Assembly: GCA_947069175.1 (NCBI GenBank)
Contig: CAMTDV010000017.1
Span: 34,729,126 to 34,793,125, forward strand
From: Scalesia atractyloides
Lineage: Eukaryota > Streptophyta > Magnoliopsida > Asterales > Asteraceae
Length of the DNA: 64,000 nt
Reading direction: 5' to 3'
Positions 46,059-59,296 of this stretch are shown here, one piece after another. Each line of letters starts with the position of its first letter. Within the stretch, counting starts at the first letter, position 1. Under the pieces are notes generated by a model that was given only the letters and a program-made list of their open reading frames with translations, was not told the DNA's origin and did no database searches. The position numbers and the translations under genes were made by a program.

Positions 46059-47278
46059 GTTATAGCATACATAGTGATGGTGATTAATTCATATTTGTGC
46101 TTTTAATACACATATGTTGCGTATCTATAAACATGTGATGTAACCTAGTGACTTCTTACACTTTACAAGTTGAAAACACTTTGTAAAATTACATAGGTGT
46201 CTGGTGTAAAGATATAGACAGTGACGGACTCAGGAAATATTTTCTGAGAGTGCGAACGAGGGGTTTAACCAAATTTTCAAAGGGTGCGATCGAGATTTTT
46301 TCTTGTAAAATACACTAAACTGTTTTTTTTCAATGGGTACGTCCGCCCACCCAACCCTCTACCTAGGTCCGCTTGGACATAGATATGGATTCTAACAGTT
46401 AAATTGTATTAATTAGGATGATTTGCTAAAAGTTAGGAAGATGCATGCAACTGAGATGGGATCATAATGTTTTTAATGTTTCTTATTACAAAAGACATAA
46501 ATGATCTGTCAATTCATGTTGAAAATTTTGTCATCTCTTCTAATAAACTAATGGAGTCCTCACATGAAATATATACATATGTATACGAGTTAACACGTGT
46601 GGAGAGTGAAGACAATGGAGGTGGGGAGGGAGATGACAAAAATGGAATTGGTGTAGGAAACAAGTAGGAAAGTTATAAAATAATGCCAAGTAACAGCTGC
46701 ACACATTCGACAACCCCATCTCCTTCAATAATTAACTTCATCTTCAACTATTTTTATTTATTATTATCAATTAATTCTTATATTTATTTATATAAATTAT
46801 AGAAGAAAAAAAAACACGTGAATTCAAATTTGTGATTTGGTCAACAGTGGTGTTTGCATAACTAATGCCTTTGTCAAAGGGGAAATGTGAAAGCCTTACA
46901 TCACCAAGCATAGTGGCGCAAGATAGTCCAACGCGCACTACACACATTTCTTTAAACAAAAATATTTTGAGTGACCAAATAACAGATCTACTTAATATAT
47001 TTCTTGTTGGTTTTGTTATTATTTTTATTTTTGTTAAATCATTTGATTTTAGTAAATTACATGAATGAATTGTTAAGCTGTTATGTTGAAATTTCATATT
47101 TTGTTCTCAACTTCAAAACATTACTCATATGGGTCATACTCTTTACTCAACAATCTAATTTTTAATTCTAGAATTAATGAATGTTCCCTGCCAGTTTCTG
47201 TTAAGTTTAGGTAAAAAAAAATCTAGTCTACCCTTCATTAAAAACCATTAAATAAACGCAATCCCTAACACTCCTTTG
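46059..47278. other. intergenic DNA, nothing recognised
   Basis: Short frames only (for example 46,467-46,667), without resemblance to known proteins. AT-rich throughout. Confidence 0.5.
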
Positions 47279-47646
47279 CTAGGTGAGATTCCTAGCACTA
47301 CACGGTTGAATAGATATAATTTTATATAGCTGGCAATAAAAAAATTATGTTCTCAGAAACCCGTCTATTACATAGGCTAAATAAAATATAACTTAATCTC
47401 AAAAAATGTACAATCATCAACATATGTTTTGAAAAAAATAATAATACACTTTAGTTTGATAGTTGTATATTATGTTAAATTAATTTTAATGAACATGATT
47501 TTGAACTTAGTGATATTTTGAGACTTAAATAAGCTTTTTAAGTTAGAAAAATAAGTTTATTTGAAAATTCATAATTACTTTTATATTAAATTTATTTGGT
47601 TAATGATATAATAACTATTAATAATTAAAGAATAAGTATCTCTAAT

Positions 47647-47907
47647 TAAAAATGAGAGAGAAGCGAGAAAATCAGAAATAGGATATTAACCTAATTTGTC
47701 CCTTATAAATGAGAAAGAAGCAAGAAAATCAGAAATAGGATATTAACCTAATTTGTATACACACAAATTAAACAAATCACAAAATTTTAGAAATGGAATA
47801 ACGTTATTCCATTTCTAAGTAAAATTATATAATAAATGCTTGATATAGGTGGAGACCTTAGAAATGGAATAACGTATACACACAAATTAAACAAATCACA
47901 AAATTTT
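47647..47907. repeat. local direct repeats and a 32-bp perfect palindrome
   Basis: A 57-bp unit ('cagaaataggatattaacc') is repeated at 47,672 and 47,729. A second unit ('acacacaaattaaacaaatc') is repeated about 119 bp apart at 47,759 and 47,878. Between them 47,787-47,818 is a perfect palindrome with half-site TTAGAAATGGAATAAC; a single half-site recurs at 47,860. Confidence 0.85.
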
Positions 47908-48404
47908 ACTTAAAGAAAACAGAACTAAATACCAATCCATCCAAGGCATCTCTGCAAGATAATCACAAATGAAGTCATTTGATCTAAAACGATGAAACCA
48001 ATGCCATAAACACCTGATCATAAAATAGTAACATAGTAACGTAATACCGCAAAAAGCGAGAACTAAAAATGTAATTAATAAGAGAAAAGACATGCACTAC
48101 CAGTAACTTTTTACACCTATTTAGGCCTTGCACATTGTTGAGGGCCATCATACTTGAATACCCCTCCCTATCCATGATGCAACAAAGAAGTTGCAGATTA
48201 ACTCGACCAGAACCCCACGCCACCCATAATCGTTTGTACAAATTACTTAAAACCTAAAGTACTCTATATCACAGCTTCATGTAATTATCTTAGTAGTATA
48301 TAGATATAAAAAACTAAGAAGCGAAGAAATGAATAGTAAGGATATATACTTGATTTGTGGGGGTGACTGTTGAAGGTTGTTATCCAGATTGTTGCAGTGA
48401 TGAA

Positions 48405-48830
48405 ACCGTCAGCGGAGCTTGATTTGTAAGTTTCGATCTCCCATGGTGAAACGCTTTCGGGCCTTAAATAGATGTTGGTTCATCCCACTTAACCTGGTGT
48501 GGTCAATGAAAGGTTTGACCTTTTAGTTTATCGAACAAATCACAGATCTAAAGTCTAAACAAACATCAAGCATTTATTATATAATTTATATTATACAAAT
48601 ATTTATCAACCTTCGGTGATCGCCACTTGGAGTCTTCCCATTGAGGCGATATGTCTTCAACTCCAACGATTGTACCAGTAAACCTACACAGGTTCGACAG
48701 ATTTTAAACGATGAGCATCCATATGTAGACGTATTCTAAAAGGATTAAACAACAAATCATATATTCATACCTTCTTTCAGGAGAATCCTATCCCTCGAAG
48801 GGCATCTTAAATCTCATCCCGATATTAAAA
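48405..48830 (-). pseudogene. captured auxin response factor exons (Auxin_resp domain)
   Basis: Three exons in order on the minus strand. The first (about 48,830-48,772) reads FNIGMRFKMPFEG, stop, DSPERR. The second (48,683-48,611) reads FTGTIVGVEDISPQWEDSK and WRSPK with good splice borders (gtag before, GAAG|GTTG after). The third (about 48,505-48,405) reads VKWDEPTSI, then after a frameshift RPESVSPWEIE. These are the conserved middle domain of auxin response factors, transcription factors that bind auxin-response promoters. The DNA-binding B3 domain and C-terminal PB1 domain are not found. A stop and a frameshift show it is a dead fragment inside the Helitron. Confidence 0.82.
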
Positions 48831-49368
48831 GCATTATTTACAACTTCTATGTACTTTTTTAAACTGATGATGAATTTAGAATTTAGTTAAACAACGCCTA
48901 AAGTTGAAAAATTATAAATCCATGGCACCAATAGTTCCCTTTGCTTATGATGTCGGGAACTATGGTTAGCGTTAGGCTTATCACTCCTTTTCCTCTGTTC
49001 GTACAACTCAACTGAGCCAATCCACTTGAACATGCTGGTTCACCAGCATTCGAGATGTCCATCAGAAGTCTAGGTCGTTGCATTGGTTAAACAAATAATC
49101 CACATCTCATTCAATTGAACCAAATTATAAATCATCTTTAACCAATAAAAAAATAAATTTATCCATCATATCTTGTCTAGCTCATCTATATACAAAATTG
49201 GCACCTCTTATTTAATTTTTATTTTCTTTATTTCAAGTAAGATTCCTTTAACACAAATGAACAAAGCTATCTAGACATCTAATAATATGAAAATTTCAAT
49301 TAACTGTGTAAACATATAAGGCCACATGTTGAACCACAAATTCATGTCAAGCTCAAACTATAATTTTT

Positions 49369-49495
<127 letters not shown>

Positions 49496-51033
49496 ATCAA
49501 AGCGTCAAAAGCTAACATACCCTTGATTTGCTGCGAACGTTTGTCCCAGAACCTCTGATCCTGTTTCAAAGCGTCTCTGATCTGAAATATTTATGTACCT
49601 TTTAGAACACGGGTCAAAGCACCGGATTATGAAGATTAAGTTCAGAGCAAATAAACTGGATTATTTCCCCGGTCAAAGCACCGGTGTCTTTTAAACGCAA
49701 TTGCCAAAAGCTTATCCTAAGCAAGTAAAACATCATACTACACACATTAGATTGTGTTCATGTGTGCTTGTGTAAATACACCCGATAAATCAAGTAAACC
49801 AAGTACTAACCAGCCATCTCGCAATCTCAGGAACTTTAGTAACATCAAGACCATGAGAAGAAATTGGTTTTACACTCATTTGAAAGTATGGTTCGTCCAA
49901 CAAATGGCCATTTTGGGAGAAACTTTATTCCGACCAGTACCTAAACGAATTTCAAATATAACACATTGCATAATTAACCAAGTAAACCATGATTTAAGAA
50001 AAAAAGAAAATTTATAAATAAACAAAATACCTTTCTTTCAACATGCATTCCTATCAAATGCATTTAAACAGGCATTCCAAAACCTATACTCCAGTCAAGT
50101 TAATTTACCAAATGATCACCGACCTTAAACTGAAGTTAACTGATGGTTCTCAGGTAAAATGCAAAACTGATGAGGGTCTTTAGTGGATTCATAAATACCT
50201 TGCCAGATCTCTTATCAGGAACAACAAAACTGAAGATGATAACCATGCATGTAGCCAGAGCCTTTTATCGTTCCTATGAGCTACTATTTATGTGGAAAAG
50301 AAATTGGGTTAATAAAAAGATTGATTATATAGAAACTTTTTTAATCAGTATACCTTTTTCTAGTGAAAATGAAGAAGCAACACTGTTTTTTTGTTACCAT
50401 AAGCAACACTGATATTGAAATATCTAATGAACATAGACTAATGTAAATGCAGTTATGGAGTTCAAGAGCTGATGTCAAACAACAACTGATGTGATATACA
50501 TTTGATGATAAACACTACACCAACATTTGATGATAAACACTACACCAATTTCATAGTCCTGTTTATAAAGATAAAAGAAGAGTTCCACAAAATAAGAACA
50601 ATAAAGGAGCAACAGCATCATGTTCGAGAACTTGCGCCTAGAGCTGGTCTTTTTCCTCACCCACCTGCACCGACATGTAGAGACTTGTTGATAGCGAATC
50701 AAAAGATCCAAAAAACATGATTGGTTAACTGTGTATTAAATTATTATTTTTTTTCACAGCAAAAAAACTTGAGTGAGCTAATGTGAAAGTTTCTCTCATG
50801 TTGCTTGAAATTATCAAAAATGCCCTTGGTTGTCATCATCATCCTCCCTTGATCCTCCATCCTCGCCCACTTTTACTAAACACCATATACACAATACACT
50901 ATCAAAATCTCTTATTTTAGAAAGACTTTTTGATAACTATTTGAAACTGTATATAACATATTACTAAAATCGAATCATAGAAACTGAAAATTAATCTCTA
51001 TACCTCGCTTAGATTACCTCCCATACACTACAT

Positions 51034-51240
51034 TTTATCAATTTTGTGCAAGTCACAACATCTGGATGATATCCTCTCCTTGACATATCATCAAACACTT
51101 GATCTGCATGATAAAGGTCCTCATAAATGATTTTTTTTTTTTTCGATTTTAGATACAAGCTTTTAGATAGAGTGAGGAAGATGAAGATGATAGCATCTAA
51201 GAGAACAGATGCCATTGTTATGGTGAAGCTGAAGAAACAG
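51034..51240 (-). pseudogene. captured pentatricopeptide (PPR) repeat fragment
   Basis: From an ATG at about 51,218 a 68-codon frame reads a hydrophobic start, a lysine run and then YHADQVFDDMSRRGYHPDVV and TCTKLI, a good match to one PPR motif (A..+F.+M...G..PD.VT...LI). PPR proteins act in organelle RNA processing. Only one motif is present, against ten or more in a working gene, so this is a captured fragment in the same sense as the Helitron. Confidence 0.65.
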
Positions 51241-51710
51241 ACGTCAACCACATTAGGGCTTTCTCCACATGCCACAATCTCTAAAGTTTGAGATAAATGT
51301 TGTGAAATTGGAGGTTAATTTGCAGAAATAATGGATTGAATTATGTTGCAGTGTTTTGTGATTTTAAGAGGGAGAAAGAGAACGAAAGGGTAGAGAGATG
51401 TAGAGAGAGAGAACGTGTGAATTTGAAATGGGTCTGGAGGAGGGATGTAATAATAACGAAGAGGGTAAATTTTGAAATTTGAAAGGTAACAGGTGTTTTG
51501 TTTTGAATTTTGAACGGTGGATAGAGGTTTGAAGTTTGTATAGATAAAACGTATTTTAAATAGATTTATGATGCAATAATGAGATACAAAATGCATTGTT
51601 GGACGGCTTAGATGGTTGCTATCTCAGCATTGTGATGTAATGCTCATCTTTTCTTTATTAGATAGGGGAGATATACAGTATAAATAGATATAGATAAATT
51701 CTAAAATACT

Positions 51711-51971
51711 ATATATATATATATATATGATGGGGTTCTAGAGTGAATAGTAGTATATTTGTGAAATGAGTGAATAAATCATGACTATTGATTTACATCA
51801 TTAAATCATAAAATACACTAGTGTATCTTCATAACCAAATCCTGACCATTGATTTATACTTGTGGATACACTTGTGTAATGATAATCAAGTGTTAGGATT
51901 AGTTCACTAGTGTTCACAATAAAAAGTGTTGTTCACTAATGAACTTAACCCTATATATATATATATATATA
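51711..51971. mobile_element. MITE-like segment between two (TA)n runs
   Basis: A (TA)n run at 51,711-51,727 is followed by GATGGGGTTCTAGAGTGAAT; the other end reads CACTAATGAACTTAACCCT before a second (TA)n run (51,952-51,971). The ends are loosely inverted copies. Confidence 0.4.
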
Positions 51972-52176
51972 ACCATAATCTTCGCCAACCCCTTTCTTCT
52001 TTTTTTTTCCCAAGTCGTACCCCTTGCAATTATTCATCTCGCATATCTCACACATGTTCTCCTTTCGAGCACTTGATCAGACCAGTGTCATTGCTGACCC
52101 ATGTGTATTGGGGCATTGGTTGTGGACGAGATAAAAACCCCACAATTAAGCATATTTAATTGAGAACAATTCATGA

Positions 52177-52846
52177 TAGGGTTGTTCATGAGCCGAGCCG
52201 AGCTAGGCCAAGCTCGGGCCCGGCTCGATTATAAACCGAGCTAGCTCGGCTCGGCTCGGATTCGAAACCGAGCTGAAAATCAAAGCTCGGGCTCGGCTTG
52301 GTTTTAAACCGAGCTAGCTCGGCTCGGCTTGATTTGGCTCGATTTTAAAAATAAAAATTAATATATAACTCTAAAAATTAAGTACTCTAAAATATTATTC
52401 AATACTTTAAAATAACATATCCAAAATAAGTTCAACCTAATACGTCACAAGCCAAAATCAAGTTAAACAACACAAAATAAGTTTTAAACTTCGACGAAAT
52501 ACATTATTAGTTCATTAGCATGGTAATAAATATTCCAATAAGTCATAGATATCAAATTACAAACCTAGATACATGTAAATAACAATTAGTTTTTTGTATT
52601 ATATTATAATGTACGGAAAAATAAAATATATTATAGGTAAAATAATCTGAGCTAAACCGAGCCGAGCTAACAAACGAGCCAAACCGAGCTAATCCGGCTC
52701 GTTCGAGCCAAGTCGAGCCGAGCTAGACTCACTTTCTAACCGAGCCGAGCTGGCTCGGCTCACTTTCAAACCGAGCTAAATTGAGCGAGCTTTTTCCAAG
52801 CTAAACTCGTGTGAGCTTCGAACTCTGAACCTTTTGAACAGCCCTA
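52177..52846. mobile_element. hAT-like MITE, 670 bp, with GAGCCGAGC subterminal repeats
   Basis: Ends TAGGGTTGTTCA and (reverse) TAGGGCTGTTCA, flanked by ATTCATGA (52,169-52,176) and ATTCATGG (52,847-52,854), an 8-bp duplication with one mismatch. Both subterminal zones are packed with GAGCCGAGC/GGCTCGG words in inverted orientation; the centre is AT-rich. Confidence 0.85.
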
Positions 52847-53037
52847 ATTCATGGTGATGGGCATCTGGAAAGATTTTAATCTGGCACCAAAAATAAATAA
52901 AAAAAAAACTTTCGGGAGTTCTTTAAAAGTAAAATTAACAATATTGTTAGTATAAAGGGGCATACATTACACTAAAATCTAATGAATGGCATGAAACAAA
53001 TTAGTAAATACATATAAAAATAGTAAATTTAATCAAT

Positions 53038-53406
53038 AAGAACCACCACGAGTTGCGAGAACTGCGAGAACCACGAGAACTTTTTAATTCGGGGCGAATT
53101 GGGCCAAATTTTTTTTTGCGCAAATGTAGATGAAAACATTATAAAGACACCAATAAAAAAATTGTCGAGACGGTAGTTTTGGCTGATGCAAGTTTTTTTT
53201 ACGCCTGGATGTAAATTTTAAAATTTAATTTTACACCCAGGTGTAAAAAACTTGCATCAGTCAAAACTACTACCTCGACATTTTTTTTTACTTTTTCTAC
53301 AGATGTGTTTATAATATTTTCATCTATATTTGTGCAAAAAAAATTTTGGCTCAACTCGTCCCGGATCTAAAAGTTCTCACTGTTCTCGCAACTCATGATG
53401 GTTCTC
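53038..53406. mobile_element. fold-back MITE, about 370 bp
   Basis: Left arm from GAACCACCACGAGTTGCGAG and right arm ending in CTCGCAACTCATGATGGTTC are inverted copies of about 180 bp, meeting near 53,222. Confidence 0.82.
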
Positions 53407-53437
53407 ATTTTAACACATCCTTATATATATATTATAA

Positions 53438-56237
53438 CTAGGCTATTACCCGGGAACTTCCCGGGTTAGGAAAATTTAATTTATAATAAACAAAAGTACA
53501 TATACAACACTTTGAACCTCTAAAGTATCCTCTTTCCCTTCTCCACCACAGATTTTTAGTTCGGTTTCACAAGTATCCCAACTCTGCCTCCACATGTACT
53601 CAAAGTTTTCATGTAAAGTTAATTCCTTTTTAATTCATAATGAGATCTCTGTATAAGAATACTTTCGAAACTCATACACCTAAGAAGACACACCATGGTG
53701 GATGAACAGCCAAAGGGACCTATTGCTCATAAATTGTTTGGATCACAGCAATTGTTTGATTCAACAACATATTTCCCCTCACCATCTGAAGTAAAATAAC
53801 TATATATGAACTCAAACTTTATTATAATCACAAAATTATAAAACTAAACTGTTACATCACATGTAAAAGAATTTGTAGAATTTCTAGTCATTAAACTAAA
53901 CTACATTTATAAGTTATGATAGCGACAACGATCTCTCACACAACAAAGTTGCGTTTTCATTATATACCAGTTACAATAAACCTGAAAATAGACATATAAT
54001 AACTTACAATAAGTGGAAAGTTTAATCATAATCAAAGTCGTAATCATAACTGCATCATTCAAGAAAATGAACATTGCATAATTACATTTAGAGTTTACCA
54101 CTCCTACATCTTTGAGGCTCAAAAGTGTATGTCAATGTAGCGTTTTGCCCTGCTGAGTCATCCATGAAACCATCAAGATCTGAAACCTCATTAAACAGGT
54201 GGATACTCCTGTGACAATGGCAAAAAAAATCAAGAACTCGTGTTTATCATATAAAATTGTAAAGAGAACTGGCCAAAATATTAAAAGTGCATTGGTTAGA
54301 TTGATCATACGGAAAGTAGTCATATACTGAATGTGATTTCAATAATGATACAATGCCGGAGTTGTGTGAAATATTATTATTTATAAAAACTAAATGTGGT
54401 TAATAAAATGAAGTTTAAGGGAAACAGTTCAGAGTAAAATAGATTGTGGTATAAGCAATTTTTTATATACTTAACCTATGAGCCATTTGTTATCAGGTCT
54501 TTAGCCATGTCCTCCACCTTTTTTTAAACTTGTTTCTTACCTATTTAGCCTAGTATAAGTTAATTTGTTTTTTAAACATGTGTCCGTTTCAACCCGGAAA
54601 CTCTTTAGAAGCCAAATTGACCGAATACTTACCAAACTAAGATCTTGAAGGAAAAATGGACCTTCAAACAAACATCTGAAGAGCTAATTCCAAGAAATCA
54701 AAAGCAACACCTAATCAAAATATCAAATTCTAATCAAACTTTGATGAAAAAGGGGTGTGCCATACTATTTAATTAAATATATTTTAGTAATACAAAGAAG
54801 CTAAAAGGAAACTGTTCAAGTCACACCAACTTCTTTCACATCTCCTTTAAATAAATAAAACACTCTGTTATTAAGCGGGTACAAAATAAACTTTGATTTA
54901 GAACAATGATGATGATTTTGTTCAGCTCAAAAGCATAATGCGATCTCATATAGCGACACTTGGTCGCATCGCCATATAGCGCGCTATAGCCGCTATTAAC
55001 AACTATGTCACAATCATTCATGGTTTTTTTTGTACACGACTAATAAGCAATCACTTCAACTAAAACATAAAGCCCAAGAAAAAGTCGAAACTATCTTTAA
55101 CTTACTGATAAAGAGAAGACTTAAAATTTATCTCAACAAACTCAATGTTAAGCTGACTCTCAGCCGCAGATGAGGTCACCTTCAACACCCAGGTGGCAGG
55201 ATTATAACCATTCCTAACCTTTGGCATTCCTGTAATAGCCTATAGCAACAAATGGATATAACATTACGATGAAAAAAGATCACTCCAAATATTCAAATAA
55301 ATCTAGAAATAACACTAACTTCAAAGTACTCCAAAAGCTTGTAAGAGTGTTTCCCTAAAGGTCCAACATAAATACTTTGTCCTCCCATTTTCATCAAGGT
55401 CAACTGCAAGATAGTTATAAAAAACAATCAGAGCAACCAATTGTAACCAGATTAATGTCATGAAAAAGAAAAAAAAGATGTTGGGTATACACACCTCGTC
55501 AAATGATTCAAATTGTGTATGCTTGGTTGGTGAATTGTGCATACAACAATTGTCCCTGTGTCAACTGTGTTTCTCACAGTACGCACAGCTCTAGATCAAG
55601 GCTAGAAGTTGGTTTATCCAAGAAGATGATCGATGGATTTGCAACCAACTCAACAGTTATTGCCAGCCTTTTTTTGTTCTATCAAAAGAGCATCCACTCC
55701 AAGAAGGCGCGCACCAAAGCATCCCTTATCGGATTAAGCTCCATCAGTTCCATCAATTCTGCTACAAACATCAAACAAAACAAAAACCCAATCTTACATG
55801 ATATGTTACAAACAGACAGTCTAATAATAAAATTAAAAAAAAAACACAACTGAGACTATTAGTGAAATACCTTCCATGTCCTTGAATCTACATCGGAAGA
55901 CGACCAACTTCAACCCCTTTTTCCCTCGTTTCCTAGTGAAAACAGTTCAGGCTTTAGCAGTGGTAACTCTGTATCAATATTTTCATATTGTTTGTATCAA
56001 TCTCAGTCACCATCTTTGACAAATTAGGTATTAAGAATCATTAGAAAAGGAATATTACCATCTCTTCACAAATTCTCGTACCAGCTTGTAAAATATAAGG
56101 TTTTTTTTCAAACAAATTTCTGATTACCTGATCTTGCAACTTGCACATACAACACATTGACTATCTACAAAATTTGTTTCATATTTTGTTTGCATATTAC
56201 TTTATGTTATATATACATAGACCATATTATAAATAGA
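53438..56237 (-). mobile_element. Helitron H1 carrying PDR ABC transporter exons
   Basis: The minus strand starts A|TCTATTTATAATATG (56,237) and ends in a perfect 9-bp-arm hairpin ACCCGGGAA/TTCCCGGGT (53,448-53,466), six bases later CTAG (53,438-53,441), then T. The TC start, 3' hairpin, CTRR end and A/T insertion context are the Helitron hallmarks; no inverted repeats and no Rep/helicase are present. The only recognised content is a set of host exons in the same sense. Confidence 0.72.
55108..55770 (-). pseudogene. captured PDR-type (ABCG) ABC transporter exons
   Basis: Three pieces in order on the minus strand. The first (about 55,770-55,495) gives LMELMELNPIRDALV, LLGVDALLIEQKK, RLAITVELVANPSIIFLDKP, TSSLD, AVRTVRNTVDTGTIVVCTIH, QPSI and FESFDE with several frame changes. 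The second (55,403-55,317) gives LMKMGGQSIYVGPLGKHSYK and LLEYFE. The third (55,238-55,108) gives AITGMPKVRNGYNPATWVLK, VTSSA and so on. This is the second nucleotide-binding domain and the following linker of full-size plant PDR transporters, membrane exporters. The Walker B region reads FLDKP where FMDEP is usual, so the catalytic glutamate is lysine, and the segment between LD and RTVRN is shortened. Frame breaks show it is dead. Confidence 0.85.
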
Positions 56238-56252
56238 TTTTTTTATTTCATA

Positions 56253-59200
56253 TTAGTTACTCGTGTATTACACGGGTTGAATAAAGAAAATATTAAATAG
56301 TTCGTAACGGAGATTTAGATATTATAGAATGATATTTTAAGATATACTACCATTGAAATTACGTATAAACTATAACTAATTTAATAAACAATAAAATCCA
56401 TATCCCTATCCCAATACCTATTCTACTATCGAGTCTATATCTCACCCGGTACAATATCCAGTTCATAAAACTTTTAATTAATATGTATACAAAGTCATAA
56501 TACAAAAAAAAATAATAATAATAATTAGTGATATGAAAAGTAGCAAGTCTCGTGACCAAATAACAACGTAATTTGTTTTCACATCTCCAATAGACTTCGG
56601 TTTTGCATAACCCCAAGTTAGCCCCTCTAGCGTTTTCCATGTATTCTCCTATCCAATCGACAATAAATAGTGTTCACAAAAAAGTGATAATAGAACACTG
56701 ACCCCTAACCCGGATTAATCATTATGACTAAAAATTCCCTTAGTAGTCTTCTGCTCTTCGTTCTGCAGATGCGAGCTCCTCTTTAAAGCCTACACAATCA
56801 CAGTCAAATAGTCAATGTTGTTAGAAATACACCACACACAACGAATACTATATAATACAAGGCCAGTTTAATACATTTAGTTAATCACTTTATGACTTTA
56901 ACCAGTTTCTTACCTGCATCGAATCTTCTTTGCATCCACAAAGGGCCAACATTTATTTAGTAACCAACTAATGTACAACTGGCAAAAGCAATGATCAGTG
57001 ATGCTGGACATATTAGTAATTCCAACATTAACTTCTCTCCTCGCTTTTGAGCCAATATTTGATGTGGATGGATTTTTGTTAATAAGTTTGTCTTTCCAAA
57101 TTCTCATACTCCTCGAAATCTGATGGCCATGCTCTATCTTGATCGGGCAGGGAAGAGTGACTACTCGAGCTTTTGTACATAAAAGTAAGATGTTTTAGTG
57201 ATTTGATACAACAAAAATGTACAAACTTATAATGTTGGTTAAATTAATGGTGTTTTAAAGACAATACTTACAAGTTCCGGCCAAAAATTTCGTCAAAAAC
57301 AGCCGAATCAGACTTACTTGGTTTGACAAGAAAAGCCAGATGCTTCACTCACCAAAACCTTAATGGCTGGACAAAGTACCTACCTTTTAGTCTCAACTAC
57401 AAATCAAGACGATCGATCAGAGTTAGATTTGAAGCAAAAACAAAAACAAACTAAGAAAATTGAATTCAACGATAAAATAATCAAGTCAAAATGGAGAGAG
57501 AGAATTGAAACTTGAAGGAGGGTGGCTGATTAGGCCCAAATGGCATCGTCGTGACCGGGCGAAATCCTTTAAAATCTCATGTTTATTGATTTTGTCATCT
57601 TATGTGCTTTCACAAAACAAATAAATTAAGATTTCAGCTCTCATAAGCTATTTATAATTTTACCTCGTTAACGATAATCTCCATAGTTTGTTGAGTAGCT
57701 GGTTTAACAGTAACAACTGCAGCTGGATCACCAATAGTAAATTCAGTATTGCAATCACAATAAACCACACTTAGCCCACCATACTGAATCAATACACACT
57801 CTGCACCCACATATTTATGTAATCAACAAACTTAGAACAACATAGTTCAGGGAAATTAAAAGAATGGACATACTTGATAAAGGTTTCAGGAATTCTTGTA
57901 GGGCTGGCAAGCACAAACTTGCTCTTAGTCCTTTGAGACATGGACGTACTCATTATCGAATAAAAAGCAAAATACCACCAAGGAACATTAACGAAAACCT
58001 TCAAAGAGAATACCACAAAAATTAGAGTATATTATATGCTAACAATGAACAGAATTTCATTTAATAACTATACATCTAATTAATATTAAATAATACACAT
58101 TTGAAAAGCTAGGGTGATGGTATTCGATTGACTAAAAGTCTAAAAGACTTGTGTAGGTATAGTTTTATTATTCCTATTCCTAATAGAATTAGATAAGCAT
58201 CACATGATTCTCATAACAAAATCATATAAAAAGAGTGAACCAGCTATACACAAAATGACGATGAAACCTTACCTCATCCTTTCGATGCACCATAATAAGA
58301 TCTTATCAATTGCACACCAAACGCAACGATCTAAACCAGAAAAAAGAATAATAATAACTCTAAAACCATGATCATAAGAGTGAATCGAATCTACACGTCC
58401 CTACATCAGGTTTCTCATTCTCCCCTGTTCAGCATCACACAATAACATAAAAGAACCCATCAGTTTTCAGCCTTATTCGATAAAACAACAAAACCACAAA
58501 CCCTAAAACCGCAAATTCAATTATGTAAAACAAACTAATATAAACAAACTAATATAAACAAACAACAATTTTTACAATCTAGCGATTAAAATTTATGAAA
58601 AATTAATGAAATTAGGGTTAGAATAAGAGGCAACCTGTTCAGGCTTGAGGAACACGATATCTCATAACACAATAACAAAGCCAGTATCATCCAAAACTTT
58701 CACAGATCTAACCCTAGATCTCTGTTCGCACATCCTTCAACATCATACGAAACGTGATTTTCACACTTACTGCTTCACAAACAAAGAATCATATTCAATA
58801 AAAACAAAAAACAAAACGGACCAGAATGATTTTACATTAAAAACCCTAAAACTAAATATATGAATGGTACCTTTCTTCCTGTATACTTTAGACTTTGAAC
58901 AAAAGAAGATGGAGATTAACATACCTGCTGAAATGGATTGAAAAAACAAAGGGCCAACTTCAATCTTCGATCTTCAACAAAGAACTATAGATTCTAGGGG
59001 TTGTAGAGAAAAAAAAAATTGATTTGTGAAGTGGAATGGTAGAGAAAGTGCAGAGATTGAGGGTGTCGTCGCCGTTGCTAGGGTTTTGTAAAAGAACCGT
59101 AGGAGTATCCTGCTTGAATGAGAGAATTAGGTTATTACATGTTTATATAATCGGGTCAAAATACCGGGTATGGATCATCACACGGGATCCGAATAGATAA

Positions 59201-59296
59201 TATCACTTTTTCCCTTATTTTCCGTCAAAACACCTAAATGCTTGCACAACAAAAGCACATGTGTCCCAAATTTTATTTATTTATATAATATATAGA
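56253..59296 (-). mobile_element. Helitron H3 carrying patellin exons
   Basis: The minus strand starts A|TCTATATATTATATAAAT (59,296) and ends with a hairpin around CCCGTGTAATACACGAG (56,259-56,277), then CTAA (56,253-56,256), then T. It lies 15 bp from the start of H1, same orientation. No Rep/helicase is present. Confidence 0.68.
57661..58016 (-). pseudogene. captured patellin (SEC14/GOLD) exons
   Basis: The first exon (58,016 to about 57,880) reads VFVNVPWWYFAFYSIMSTSM and SQRTKSKFVLASPTRIPETF, the end of the CRAL-TRIO/SEC14 lipid-binding domain. The second (about 57,785-57,661) reads VLIQYGGLSVVYCDCNTEFT, IGDPAAVVTVKPATQQTMEI and IVNE before a GTAAAA donor, the link to the GOLD domain. 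Patellins are plant phosphoinositide-binding proteins linked to membrane traffic and the cell plate. Only a middle part is present and no outer exons are found, so it is a captured fragment; both exons are open in frame. Confidence 0.82.

Noticed and set aside
48898..49083. 61-codon minus-strand frame as another captured exon
   Set aside because: It lies upstream of the ARF exons but does not resemble the B3 domain or any family I recognise, and splice borders are unclear.
56910..57107. 65-codon minus-strand frame downstream of the patellin exons as a GOLD-domain exon
   Set aside because: It lacks the patellin motifs expected there; no recognised family.
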